From Candidatus Gastranaerophilales bacterium (lineage in GTDB: Bacteria; Cyanobacteriota; Vampirovibrionia; Gastranaerophilales; Gastranaerophilaceae): 64,000 nucleotides of DNA. The position numbers and the translations under genes were made by a program. The stretch is from NCBI GenBank assembly GCA_944325105.1, contig CALUYW010000011.1:1-64000 (forward strand), in the 5' to 3' direction. Each line of letters begins with the position of its first letter. Position 1 is the first letter of the stretch. The notes beneath the pieces were generated by a model. That model was not told the origin of the DNA, made no database searches, and saw only the letters and a list, made by a program, of their open reading frames with translations. Shown piece by piece: positions 54,310 to 61,419 of the stretch.

Positions 54310-55086
54310 TTATTTTTCCTCCCGTTTTAAATAAATTAAATACTCTACATTCCCGTGTTTTGCACCTGTTATAGGGCTTTCAATGACCCCTTGGGGTATA
54401 AGGTTAAGGTTTGTAGAAAATTCTTTAATGTCATCAATTATTTTTTGGTGAATTTTTTTGTCTTTGACTACTCCCCCTTTTGAAATATCGCATCTTTGCG
54501 CTTCAAACTGGGGTTTAATGAGTATTACAAGTTCACTGTTGTTTGAAATAAAATTTTTGCAGTTTTCAAGAACTTTTTTAATTGAGATAAAAGATAAGTC
54601 CATACACAAAAACTCGGGCAAATCCCCTTTGAAATTTTCTTCGAAAATGTCTTCAAACACGCAGGATTTCACATTTACATTTTCTTTTGATACAACTCTT
54701 TCATCTTGCCTTAGTTTCCAAGCAAGCTGGTTTGTTCCGCAGTCAACAGAGTAGACTTTCTTTGCTCCCTCTTTTAGCATACAGTCGGTAAAACCGCCTG
54801 TAGATGCGCCAATGTCTATACAGATTTTGTCTTTTAAATCGATTTTAAATGCGTCAATTGCCCCTTTTAGCTTTAAGCCGCCTCGAGAAACATAAGGGAG
54901 AGTTTTTACCTCGATTTTTGCGGGTTTTTCTTCATTAAAAAGCACACTCTCATCAAACATCTGTCCTGCTTTTGTCACGGGGGTGTCGTTTATTTTGACA
55001 TTTCCCGCTAAAATAGCAGCGCTTGCGGAGTTTTTGGTTTCAAAAAAACCATGTTCAAAAAGTATTAAATCAAGGCGCTTTTTCAT
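54310..55086 (-). CDS. tlyA: TlyA-family rRNA 2'-O-methyltransferase
   Basis: This 258-residue protein has an N-terminal S4 RNA-binding domain (KKRLDLILFEHGFFETKNSA, continuing to NVKINDTPVTKAG) and an FtsJ/RrmJ-type methyltransferase domain (CIDIGASTGGFTDCML, CMDLSFISIKKVL, LIKPQFEAQ). TlyA methylates 16S and 23S rRNA. It follows the 83-residue gene by 3 bp without its own site and is probably coupled. Confidence 0.93.
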   Translation of the reverse strand: MKKRLDLILFEHGFFETKNSASAAILAGNVKINDTPVTKAGQMFDESVLFNEEKPAKIEVKTLPYVSRGGLKLKGAIDAFKIDLKDKICIDIGASTGGFTDCMLKEGAKKVYSVDCGTNQLAWKLRQDERVVSKENVNVKSCVFEDIFEENFKGDLPEFLCMDLSFISIKKVLENCKNFISNNSELVILIKPQFEAQRCDISKGGVVKDKKIHQKIIDDIKEFSTNLNLIPQGVIESPITGAKHGNVEYLIYLKREEK

Positions 55087-55089
55087 AGT

Positions 55090-55341
55090 TTATGCAAAGT
55101 ATTGTTCTTCCTGAAGTGCAACTCCTGAGATTTGGGAGGCTTGAATACACACTTTTTTAATAGGGCCGTTTGGCTCAAATTCATATACTTTATTTATCGG
55201 AGTATTTACAACTTCTTTGAGTTCGTTGTATATTTCTTGCGGGTTATCAAAGTATAAAACCAAAGGTGCGCTTAGGTTTTTTAAGAAAACAAGCACGGCA
55301 GTTTTTATTTTGATATTTGACGCATTATACTGTTGTGTCAT
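55090..55341 (-). CDS. small uncharacterised protein (83 aa)
   Basis: This protein is not recognised. It has 83 residues, with strand-like segments (KTAVLVFLKNLSAPLVLYFD, KKVCIQASQISGVALQE) and a helix (NPQEIYNELKEVV). AGGAG and AAGG precede the ATG. It is sandwiched between tatD (12-bp gap) and tlyA (3-bp gap), so it is clearly part of the operon. It may be a small PH-like or Lsm-like beta domain, judged only by strand pattern. Confidence 0.75.
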   Translation of the reverse strand: MTQQYNASNIKIKTAVLVFLKNLSAPLVLYFDNPQEIYNELKEVVNTPINKVYEFEPNGPIKKVCIQASQISGVALQEEQYFA

Positions 55342-55353
55342 CCTTTTTCTCCT

Positions 55354-56103
55354 TTATATATTGAAAAATTCCTGTGCGTTTTTTGTTGTAATACTCTCAA
55401 CTTCACTCAGTGCAGTGTCTTTAAGGGTTGCTATTTCTTTTGCGCTAAAGACAATGTACTTAGGCTCATTTTGCTGCCCCCTGTAAGGGTGCGGAGCAAG
55501 GTAGGGGGTGTCTGTTTCAAGCATTATATAATCAAGGGGTATTTCTTTTGCCACTTGGCGCACTTTTTTAGCGTTTTTAAAGGTTACAACTCCGCCAAGA
55601 GCAATGTAGTAGCCTTTATCAATACATCTTTTTGCAAATTCAACAGAGCCTGAAAAACAGTGCATAAGGACTTTTTTGGCACCCATTTGCTCAAGTATTT
55701 CGTAAGTATCGCCGTGCGCTTCTCTATCGTGCACAACAACGGGCAGATTTAGAATGTTTGCAATTTCAATTTGTGTTTTAAATACTTTCTTTTGAACATC
55801 GACAAAAGTCTTGTCCCAGTAGTAATCAAGCCCTATTTCGCCCACTGCGACAACTTTTTTATTTTTTGCAAGTTCCATCATCTCTTTTGCAACGTCATCG
55901 TTGAACTTCTGAGCGTCGCTTGGGTGTACGCCGATTTGAGCATAGACATTTTCATATGTGTTTGCAAGGTCAATAACCTTGCTAAAAGTTTCAGGCTCAA
56001 CCGATGGGATGATTATTTTTTTAACATTAGCCTCAAGCGCTTCTTCAATTGCGCGCTTTGGGTCATCTAACATATCAAGGTGTGCGTGAGTGTCGATTAT
56101 CAT
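55354..56103 (-). CDS. TatD-family metal-dependent hydrolase
   Basis: This 249-residue TIM-barrel hydrolase has the metal ligands of the family: THAHLD (His6, His8), GEIGLDYY, VVVHDREAH, LMHCFSGS and ETDTPYLAP. TatD/YcfH proteins act as 3'-5' exonucleases or tRNA/DNA phosphodiesterases. It is the first gene of the tatD-83aa-tlyA-SEC-C operon. It is divergent from rnpB, whose -10 lies 32 bp away. No ribosome-binding site is seen. Confidence 0.93.
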   Translation of the reverse strand: MIIDTHAHLDMLDDPKRAIEEALEANVKKIIIPSVEPETFSKVIDLANTYENVYAQIGVHPSDAQKFNDDVAKEMMELAKNKKVVAVGEIGLDYYWDKTFVDVQKKVFKTQIEIANILNLPVVVHDREAHGDTYEILEQMGAKKVLMHCFSGSVEFAKRCIDKGYYIALGGVVTFKNAKKVRQVAKEIPLDYIMLETDTPYLAPHPYRGQQNEPKYIVFSAKEIATLKDTALSEVESITTKNAQEFFNI

Positions 56104-56134
56104 AGGTATATAATATCAGAAATTGGATTTGGTG

Positions 56135-56140
56135 TATAAT
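56135..56140 (+). promoter_or_regulatory. -10 element of rnpB
   Basis: TATAAT ends 7 nt before the P1 helix of RNase P RNA. No clear -35 is present. Confidence 0.6.
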
Positions 56141-56146
56141 ATTTTA

Positions 56147-56496
56147 TGGAAAGCAGGCTGATAATCGCGCAAGGTCTTTTGACTTTGTGAGGAAAGTCCG
56201 GACATCCAAAAAGGCAGGTTGCTTGGGAAAGCCAAGTGCGCGTGAGCGTGAGGACAGTGCCACAGAAAAGTAGAATGCTCGACCTTAAGTGGTATAGAGC
56301 GATTGTGCAACGGCGGGGTAAGAGCCTACCGCTGAGGCCGTGAGGTTTCAGGCATGGTAAACCCCAATCGGATGCAAGTTTGAATTTGCAAGAAGAGTGC
56401 CTTTTCTCGTTTTGTTTTTGACAAAAATTGCATAAAAAAACGCATTAGACAGATGATTATCTTAAAGACAGAATCCGGCTTATTGCAGGCTTTCCA
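56147..56496 (+). ncRNA. rnpB: RNase P RNA, bacterial class A
   Basis: The catalytic RNA of RNase P, about 350 nt, which removes tRNA 5' leaders. The universally conserved segments are present: GAGGAAAGTCCGGAC (56189-56203) and ACAGAATCCGGCTTA (56468-56482), which pair to form P4, plus CAGAAAA and the GTAAACCCC region. P1 is closed by TGGAAAGC (56147-56154) with GCTTTCCA (56489-56496). The region 56400-56460 is A/T-rich and variable. A hairpin that can terminate it follows at once. Confidence 0.95.
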
Positions 56497-56552
56497 CCAA
56501 AACCCCAAAATACTTACACTATTTGTTTAGTGTTGTATTTTGGGGTTTTGGC
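56497..56552 (+). terminator. long hairpin directly after RNase P RNA
   Basis: CCAAAACCCCAAAATAC (56497-56513) pairs perfectly with GTATTTTGGGGTTTTGG (56535-56551). An inner ACACTA/TAGTGT stem extends it. It lacks a long terminal T run but is very stable. It may end rnpB transcription or protect the 3' end. Confidence 0.65.
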
Positions 56553-56772
56553 AAAAGGATCGCTTCAGTTGTAGGCGAAGAATAAGCCGTACAAATGAAG
56601 TGTGCGCAGACGGCGTAGTAAAATCAAGTCTTTTAAAGACTTTGATTTTCAAGCCGACCAGAATGGCGTACGGGAAGGCGAGGAGCCTTGCCGTTAGCCC
56701 GTAACTGGACTGGTATCCAAAATACTTACACTATTTGTTTAGTGTTGTATTTTGGGGTTTTGGCAAAAGGAT
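56505..56772 (+). repeat. 212-bp unit after rnpB flanked by 56-bp exact direct repeats
   Basis: The 56 bp at 56505-56560 recur exactly at 56717-56772. Between them, 156 bp contain nested inverted segments: AAAATCAAGTC.../GATTTT, ACGGG/CCCGT, AAGGC/GCCTT and CCAG/CTGG. No open reading frame is present. The unit begins and ends in the rnpB 3' hairpin, so it looks inserted into, or duplicated from, the rnpB end. Confidence 0.85.
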
Positions 56773-56780
56773 AAAAGCTA

Positions 56781-56990
56781 TTATATTCCAAGTTTGTCAA
56801 TCAATTTTGACAGGTTATTGTGTAAACTTTCAATTTGTGCTTGCTGGATAAAAATAAGGTCACTAAATTCTTTTTCGTTCAAATCGGGAAAACAGCCGCC
56901 GTTTAGTTCGGTCATTACTTTTGACAGTGTTCTTATCAAAGAAAAATCATTGTTTATTTTATTTATTTCTTCTGCTGAATTTATTTGCAT
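56781..56990 (-). CDS. small uncharacterised protein (69 aa)
   Basis: This protein is not recognised. It has 69 residues, mostly helical and acidic (SAEEINKINNDFSLIRTLSK, EKEFSDLIFIQQAQIESLHN), and no signal peptide. AAAGGGG precedes the ATG at good distance, which supports a real gene. It may be a small coiled-coil regulator or partner protein. It is divergent from the tandem putative DNA-binding genes. Confidence 0.65.
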   Translation of the reverse strand: MQINSAEEINKINNDFSLIRTLSKVMTELNGGCFPDLNEKEFSDLIFIQQAQIESLHNNLSKLIDKLGI

Positions 56991-57088
56991 AGCTGCCCCT
57001 TTATCTTAAATGATATATATTCATAAACAATAATAAATATCCTTTAAAATAACATATTTAGATATTATCGTCAAATTGTGTACAAGAT

Positions 57089-57097
57089 TGCTATAAT
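57089..57097 (+). promoter_or_regulatory. extended -10 promoter of the first tandem putative HTH gene
   Basis: TG-C-TATAAT ends 6 nt before the ATG at 57104, placing the transcription start at or next to the start codon. Confidence 0.65.
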
Positions 57098-57103
57098 TAC
57101 ATA

Positions 57104-57310
57104 ATGGATATAAGAAACGAAGTTAAGTCTTTAATTTTTAGAGAGGGTTATTCTATAAAAAGAATAGCTTTTGAAATTTCGCAGCTTCTTGGCAGAAATA
57201 TAAGCGCAGATACGCTTTCTCATAAACTTATAAATAATACCTTACGCTACCAAGAAGCTAAAGCTATAGCTGAGATTCTCGGTTATGAGTTAGAGTTTAA
57301 GAAAAAATAG
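57104..57310 (+). CDS. small HTH-like protein, first of a tandem paralogous pair
   Basis: A 68-residue basic protein. Predicted helices (RNEVKSLIFREGYSIKRIAF, ISADTLSHKLINNTLRYQEA) fit a compact helix-turn-helix of lambda-repressor-like type. It shares about half its residues with the next gene, including KSLIF-EG, TLRY-EAKAIAEILGY-LEF. Function is unknown; it could be a regulator or a nucleoid-associated protein. The mRNA is probably leaderless because an extended -10 ends 6 nt upstream and no ribosome-binding site is present. Confidence 0.75.
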   Translation: MDIRNEVKSLIFREGYSIKRIAFEISQLLGRNISADTLSHKLINNTLRYQEAKAIAEILGYELEFKKK

Positions 57311-57339
57311 GACAGTTTTTTAAAATACGATATGAAGTT

Positions 57340-57546
57340 ATGAACACAAGAGAAGAAATTAAAAGTTTGATATTTAAAGAGGGTAGAACGATAAATTTTA
57401 TAGCAAGAGAACTCTCGAATAAATTTGGTAAGGAAATTACACCTAATAATTTATCGCTTAAGCTTGCACGTGACACCCTTCGCTACAAAGAAGCAAAAGC
57501 CATAGCAGAGATTCTTGGTTATAAATTGGAATTTAGAAAATACTAA
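57340..57546 (+). CDS. small HTH-like protein, second of a tandem paralogous pair
   Basis: A 68-residue paralogue of the preceding protein with the same length and helix pattern (REEIKSLIFKEGRTINFIAR, LKLARDTLRYKEAKAIAEIL). The pair arose by local duplication. Differences concentrate in the middle (GRNISADTLSH versus GKEITPNNLSL), the probable recognition region, so the two may bind different sites. The ribosome-binding site is weak; a terminator follows. Confidence 0.75.
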   Translation: MNTREEIKSLIFKEGRTINFIARELSNKFGKEITPNNLSLKLARDTLRYKEAKAIAEILGYKLEFRKY

Positions 57547-57547
57547 A

Positions 57548-57568
57548 AACCGCCCTTTTGGGGCGGTT
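57548..57568. terminator. bidirectional terminator between the HTH-like pair and the lytic transglycosylase
   Basis: AACCGCCC (57548-57555) pairs with GGGCGGTT (57561-57568), with A and T tracts outside. The genes converge here. Confidence 0.85.
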
Positions 57569-57573
57569 AAATT

Positions 57574-58074
57574 TTATAGAGTTCCTGAAACTACGCTTTT
57601 TATCTCGGGGTCAGCTTTAAGAGTGTTATACTCTTGCTTAATTCTTGAGATGAAAGCTTTTGTTTCTTTAAAAGGCGGTACGCCTTTGTATCTTGCTACG
57701 TTTCCGGGGCCTGCATTATATGCTGCAAGAGCCAAGTCCATAGAACCGTATTTTTTGTACATCATTTGATAGTACATAATTCCGCCTTTGATGTTTTCAT
57801 TTTGTACGTGCGGATTTACGCCCAATCTGCGTGCTGTATCGGGCATTAGCTGAAATAAACCTATAGCGCCCGAAGGGTTTTTCTTATTAGGGTTGAAATT
57901 AGATTCAAGTTTTGCAATGCTTAGTGCTACAAAGGGGTCAACGCCCATTTTCAGTGCTGTTTGGGCTATTGCTTTTTGAACTTCTTGTGGCGATTGGGCT
58001 GCGTGAGCTTTGTCTGTGGTGCCGATTGCTAAGCAAAAGCACAGCAGCAAAGTTGCCATTAGCTTTTTCGTCAT
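57574..58074 (-). CDS. lytic transglycosylase (SLT domain)
   Basis: This 166-residue protein has a signal peptide (MATLLLCFCLAIGTTDKAHA, cleavage near AHAA at 25) and a single SLT/LT domain with catalytic Glu57 in KLESNFNP, GLFQLMPDTARRLG and ALAAYNAGPGNV. It cleaves peptidoglycan with formation of 1,6-anhydro-MurNAc. The small size resembles LtgA/MltC-type accessory enzymes used with envelope-spanning machines such as pili or flagella. AGAGGATG precedes the start. Confidence 0.93.
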   Translation of the reverse strand: MTKKLMATLLLCFCLAIGTTDKAHAAQSPQEVQKAIAQTALKMGVDPFVALSIAKLESNFNPNKKNPSGAIGLFQLMPDTARRLGVNPHVQNENIKGGIMYYQMMYKKYGSMDLALAAYNAGPGNVARYKGVPPFKETKAFISRIKQEYNTLKADPEIKSVVSGTL

Positions 58075-58368
58075 GGTTTCATCCTCTTATTCTCTTTTTT
58101 TTAAACAGGGTAAAAATCGAGTTTTGCTTACTTACTACACATTATCTTTCGCGAAACCGACATAACCCTAGTTTCAACACTACTATACACTAAAAATTAA
58201 ATTTTGCAACCCCCCGCAAACAGGCGTAATGCTAGAAACCCTTGCTACAGGCTGAATAGCGCTATTGCTACGGGTGTAGAACATTGTTATATTTTAGACT
58301 AAAATTTTAAAATTCTTGATTGTTTTAAGACTTTTTGATACGATTTTATTGTTGAAAATTTAATATTT
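58075..58368. other. intergenic region upstream of the lytic transglycosylase and tRNA-Ser
   Basis: No gene is seen in these 294 bp. A GC-richer patch (58205-58285) contains the 12-bp palindrome AATAGCGCTATT (58255-58266), flanked by TTGCTACAGG (58242-58251) and TTGCTACGGG (58265-58274). The tRNA-Ser promoter is likely TTGATT (58316-58321), 17 bp, TACGAT (58339-58344). Confidence 0.6.
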
Positions 58369-58457
58369 GGAGAAATGGCCGAGTGGCTGAAGGCGGCACC
58401 CTGCTAAGGTGTTATGTGGAGAATTCTGCATCGAGGGTTCGAATCCCTCTTTCTCCG
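58369..58457 (+). tRNA. tRNA-Ser (GCT)
   Basis: A complete 89-nt class II tRNA: acceptor GGAGAAA/TTTCTCC, long variable arm, anticodon GCT at 58403-58405 in CTGCTAA, T arm GAGGG/CCCTC and discriminator G. CCA is not encoded. A short terminator hairpin follows. Confidence 0.97.
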
Positions 58458-58829
58458 ATTTTTAAACTCCCTTTTCGGGAGTTTTGTTTTAGGGATGAGA
58501 ACCCGAGAAGAGGGTGAGAATCCTACGACAAATCCAAAATCTTTGATTTTGTGATTTGACGAATGCAATAAGCGTAAAATTTCAAGGACGAAGTCCTATG
58601 AAATTGAGAGTTTGCCTCTTTCTCCGATTTTTAAACTCCCTTTTCGGGAGTTTTGTTTTAGGGATGAGAACCCGAGAAGAGGGTGAGAATCCTACGACAA
58701 ATCCAAAATCTTTGATTTTGTGATTTGACGAATGCAATAAGCGTAAAATTTCAAGGACGAAGTCCTATGAAATTGAGAGTTTGCCTCTTTCTCCGATTTT
58801 TAAACTCCCTTTTCGGGAGTTTTGTTTTA
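58458..58829 (+). repeat. 169-bp tandem repeat (two full copies plus partial) after tRNA-Ser
   Basis: Two copies (58458-58626 and 58627-58795) appear identical, and the first 34 bp recur at 58796-58829. Each copy starts with the tRNA-Ser terminator (AAACTCCC/GGGAGTTT hairpin) and ends with CCTCTTTCTCCG, exactly the tRNA 3' end. Inside are hairpins AAAATC/GATTTT and AATTTCA-AGGAC/GTCCT-TGAAATT, and CGAGAAGAGG (58504-58513) that can pair with the CCTCTTTCTC end. No protein-coding gene is present. Confidence 0.92.
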
Positions 58830-60392
58830 GTCCTGTACTCCCTTTGTCTTCTTAACAAGCACAAGCATGGGTATCAATAAAAACGTAGCAAAAGCAAACC
58901 ACCTGAATGTATCAACATAGCCCCACAGTCTTGCCTGTTGCAAAAGTTCCTGATAAATGCTCGCCATAGCCATTGACTGCGCGGTCACGGTATCTGCAGT
59001 CGCTTGCATAAAGCCTTGCGTCATAGACGCCAGTTTTGCCACATAAACATCATTTGAAAAGTTCAGATGTCCTGACATCATATGCTGGTGAGCTTGTGCA
59101 AAGCGAGAAACCATAGTAGTACCTATTGATGTACCAATCGCACCGCCTATGTTTTTTACAAGGTTTTGTAAACACGACGCATTTGCCATATCTTTGTTGC
59201 TTACAGTTGAGCAAGAAAGCGGTACAAGAGGCGTTAGTGCCAAGAATATCCCAAGCCCGTATAATATATTTGGTACGGCTATGATATTTAGGTTTATCTG
59301 CAAATTAATCATGCCAAAGAATAAACTTCCAAAACCAAGCAGTGTAAGCCCTATCATGGTTATTCTTCTATCGCCTATATGTTTTGACAGTATAAGATAG
59401 GCTATAACCCCTGATATACTACCTATGCCTCTTGAACCCATAGAAAGACCGCTTAAATATGCACTATAGCCCAAAAGTGTTTGCAGCATTGAGGGTAAAA
59501 GCGCGGCTGATGCTAAAAAGACAGCCATTAATATTACTTGAATTAGTGTGCCGAAGAAATAAGTTCTGTTTTTTAAGACACTTAAATCAAGCAGCGGGTA
59601 TTCTTTGTTTTTAAATTGAGATACAAAGAAAAGAATGGCGCAAATTGCAGAAAATGCGCTCAGCCAGCATATCCACGCTGCACCGAACCAGTCTGCGTCA
59701 TTACCTTTATCAAGTACGATTTGCAGGCTTATAAGCCATAGGGATAAGAAAGTAAGTCCTTTTACGTCTATTTTTATGCCGACTTGTTTTTTTGCATACG
59801 GCGGGTCTTCAAGGAGTTTTTTTGCAAGAATAACGCAAAGTATACCTATAGGTATGTTGATTAAATATATCCAAGGCCACGACCAGTTTTCGGTAATCCA
59901 GCCCCCAAGTACAGGCCCTAAAAGCGGCGCAAAAACGATTACCATACCAAACATAGCCATGGATTTTGGTCTGTCTTTGCCCGAGAAATTTTCAAGCATA
60001 ATTGATTGACCTAAAGGCAGAAGTCCTCCGCCTCCAAGACCTTGAATAAACCTGAATATTACAATCTCAGGCATACTTCGAGCCACTGCGCACAAAAATG
60101 ATGAAACAGTAAAGACAATAATTGAAACAATAAAATAATTCTTTCTGCCAAGAACTTTTGCCATCATACCGGCAAGCGGGATTGCAATACCTGAGGCTAT
60201 AAGATAACTTGTTAAAACCCAAGTGGATTCGTTGTGACTTACGGACATTGAGCCTGCAATGTATATAAGAGCTACGTTTGAGATGGTTTCATCCAAAACA
60301 AACATAAAAATTGCAAGCATAACGGGAATTACCCCAATCCAAGGGTTTATAGAGGGTTTCCACTCTTGCTCTTCAATTACTGCTTCACTCAC
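58827..60392 (-). CDS. DHA2-family (EmrB/QacA) MFS multidrug exporter
   Basis: This 521-residue protein has 14 predicted membrane helices and the DHA2 signatures GGWITENWSWPWIYLINIPI (motif C region), FRFIQGLGGGGLLPLGQ and SRGIGSISG. It exports drugs or lipophilic compounds with proton exchange. No EmrA-type adaptor is adjacent. It starts with GTG (60390-60392), overlapping the galE stop by 4 bp, so the two are coupled. Confidence 0.93.
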   Translation of the reverse strand: MSEAVIEEQEWKPSINPWIGVIPVMLAIFMFVLDETISNVALIYIAGSMSVSHNESTWVLTSYLIASGIAIPLAGMMAKVLGRKNYFIVSIIVFTVSSFLCAVARSMPEIVIFRFIQGLGGGGLLPLGQSIMLENFSGKDRPKSMAMFGMVIVFAPLLGPVLGGWITENWSWPWIYLINIPIGILCVILAKKLLEDPPYAKKQVGIKIDVKGLTFLSLWLISLQIVLDKGNDADWFGAAWICWLSAFSAICAILFFVSQFKNKEYPLLDLSVLKNRTYFFGTLIQVILMAVFLASAALLPSMLQTLLGYSAYLSGLSMGSRGIGSISGVIAYLILSKHIGDRRITMIGLTLLGFGSLFFGMINLQINLNIIAVPNILYGLGIFLALTPLVPLSCSTVSNKDMANASCLQNLVKNIGGAIGTSIGTTMVSRFAQAHQHMMSGHLNFSNDVYVAKLASMTQGFMQATADTVTAQSMAMASIYQELLQQARLWGYVDTFRWFAFATFLLIPMLVLVKKTKGVQD

Positions 60393-61378
60393 GATTTATA
60401 TCCCTCCGGATGATTTTTGTGCCACATCCAAGCTGTTTGTATTATTTCTTTTAAATCCGTATACTTTGGCTGCCAGCCTAAAATATTTCTTGCCTTATCA
60501 GATGATGCGATAAGTGTTTTAGGGTCGCCCTCTCTTCTTTTGGATACAATAGCAGGGATTTTATCTCCCGTTACTTCTCTTGAAGCTTCTATTACTTCTT
60601 TAACCGAAAAACCTAAACCGTTGCCAAGGTTAAAGATATCACTTTTGCCGCCTTTATTTAGATATTCAAGCGCTAAATAATGAGCATTAGCTAAGTCACT
60701 TACGTGAATATAGTCTCTAATGCAAGTACCGTCAGGAGTTTGATAGTCATCACCAAAGATATTTACACTTTGTCTTTTTTTATTTGCAACCTGCAAAATT
60801 ATAGGTATAAGGTGAGTTTCAGGGCTGTGGTCTTCGCCTATTTTGCCGTTTTTGTGCGCCCCGCAAGCGTTAAAGTAGCGAAGTGAAACAAAATTAACCC
60901 CGTGCGCTAAAGAAACCCATTTAAACATTTTTTCCATAGAGAGTTTAGTTTCTCCGTATGTGTTTGTAGGGTTTGTGTTATCTGTTTCTAAAATCGGTAT
61001 ATTCTCAGGCTCTCCGTAAGTTGCCGCGGTGGATGAGAAAACTATTTTTTTTACGTTGTTTTCAACCATGGATTTTAGGAGCACCATAGTGCCATAGAGG
61101 TTGTTATCGTAGTATTTAAGCGGGTCTTGCATACTCTCGCCCACAAGAGAATTTGCGGCAAAATGGATAACAGAGTCTATATTTTCTTTTTTAAAAAGAT
61201 TATCCAGAAAATCTTTATCTCTAATATCGCCCTGATAAAATCTTGCATTAGGGTGAAGTGCCTCTATATGACCGCTTTGCAGGTTATCTGCCACAACAAC
61301 GTCTAAATTTCTGTCTAGAAACTCATAAACCGTGTGCGAGCCTATGTATCCTGCGCCTCCAAGTATTAAAACAGCCAT
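60389..61378 (-). CDS. galE: UDP-glucose 4-epimerase
   Basis: This 329-residue short-chain dehydrogenase has the NAD motif GGAGYIGSH (7-15), the SSTAATYGEP segment, the catalytic YGETK (Tyr and Lys) and SLRYFNACGA. It interconverts UDP-glucose and UDP-galactose for envelope polysaccharide. GGAGT precedes the ATG. Confidence 0.97.
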   Translation of the reverse strand: MAVLILGGAGYIGSHTVYEFLDRNLDVVVADNLQSGHIEALHPNARFYQGDIRDKDFLDNLFKKENIDSVIHFAANSLVGESMQDPLKYYDNNLYGTMVLLKSMVENNVKKIVFSSTAATYGEPENIPILETDNTNPTNTYGETKLSMEKMFKWVSLAHGVNFVSLRYFNACGAHKNGKIGEDHSPETHLIPIILQVANKKRQSVNIFGDDYQTPDGTCIRDYIHVSDLANAHYLALEYLNKGGKSDIFNLGNGLGFSVKEVIEASREVTGDKIPAIVSKRREGDPKTLIASSDKARNILGWQPKYTDLKEIIQTAWMWHKNHPEGYKS

Positions 61379-61419
61379 TTTTACTCCTTATTTTTCAATG
61401 AGTATTGTAGCACAAAATT

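Noticed and set aside
58458-58829. CRISPR array
   Set aside because: The repeat unit is 169 bp with no variable spacers, and no cas genes are nearby.
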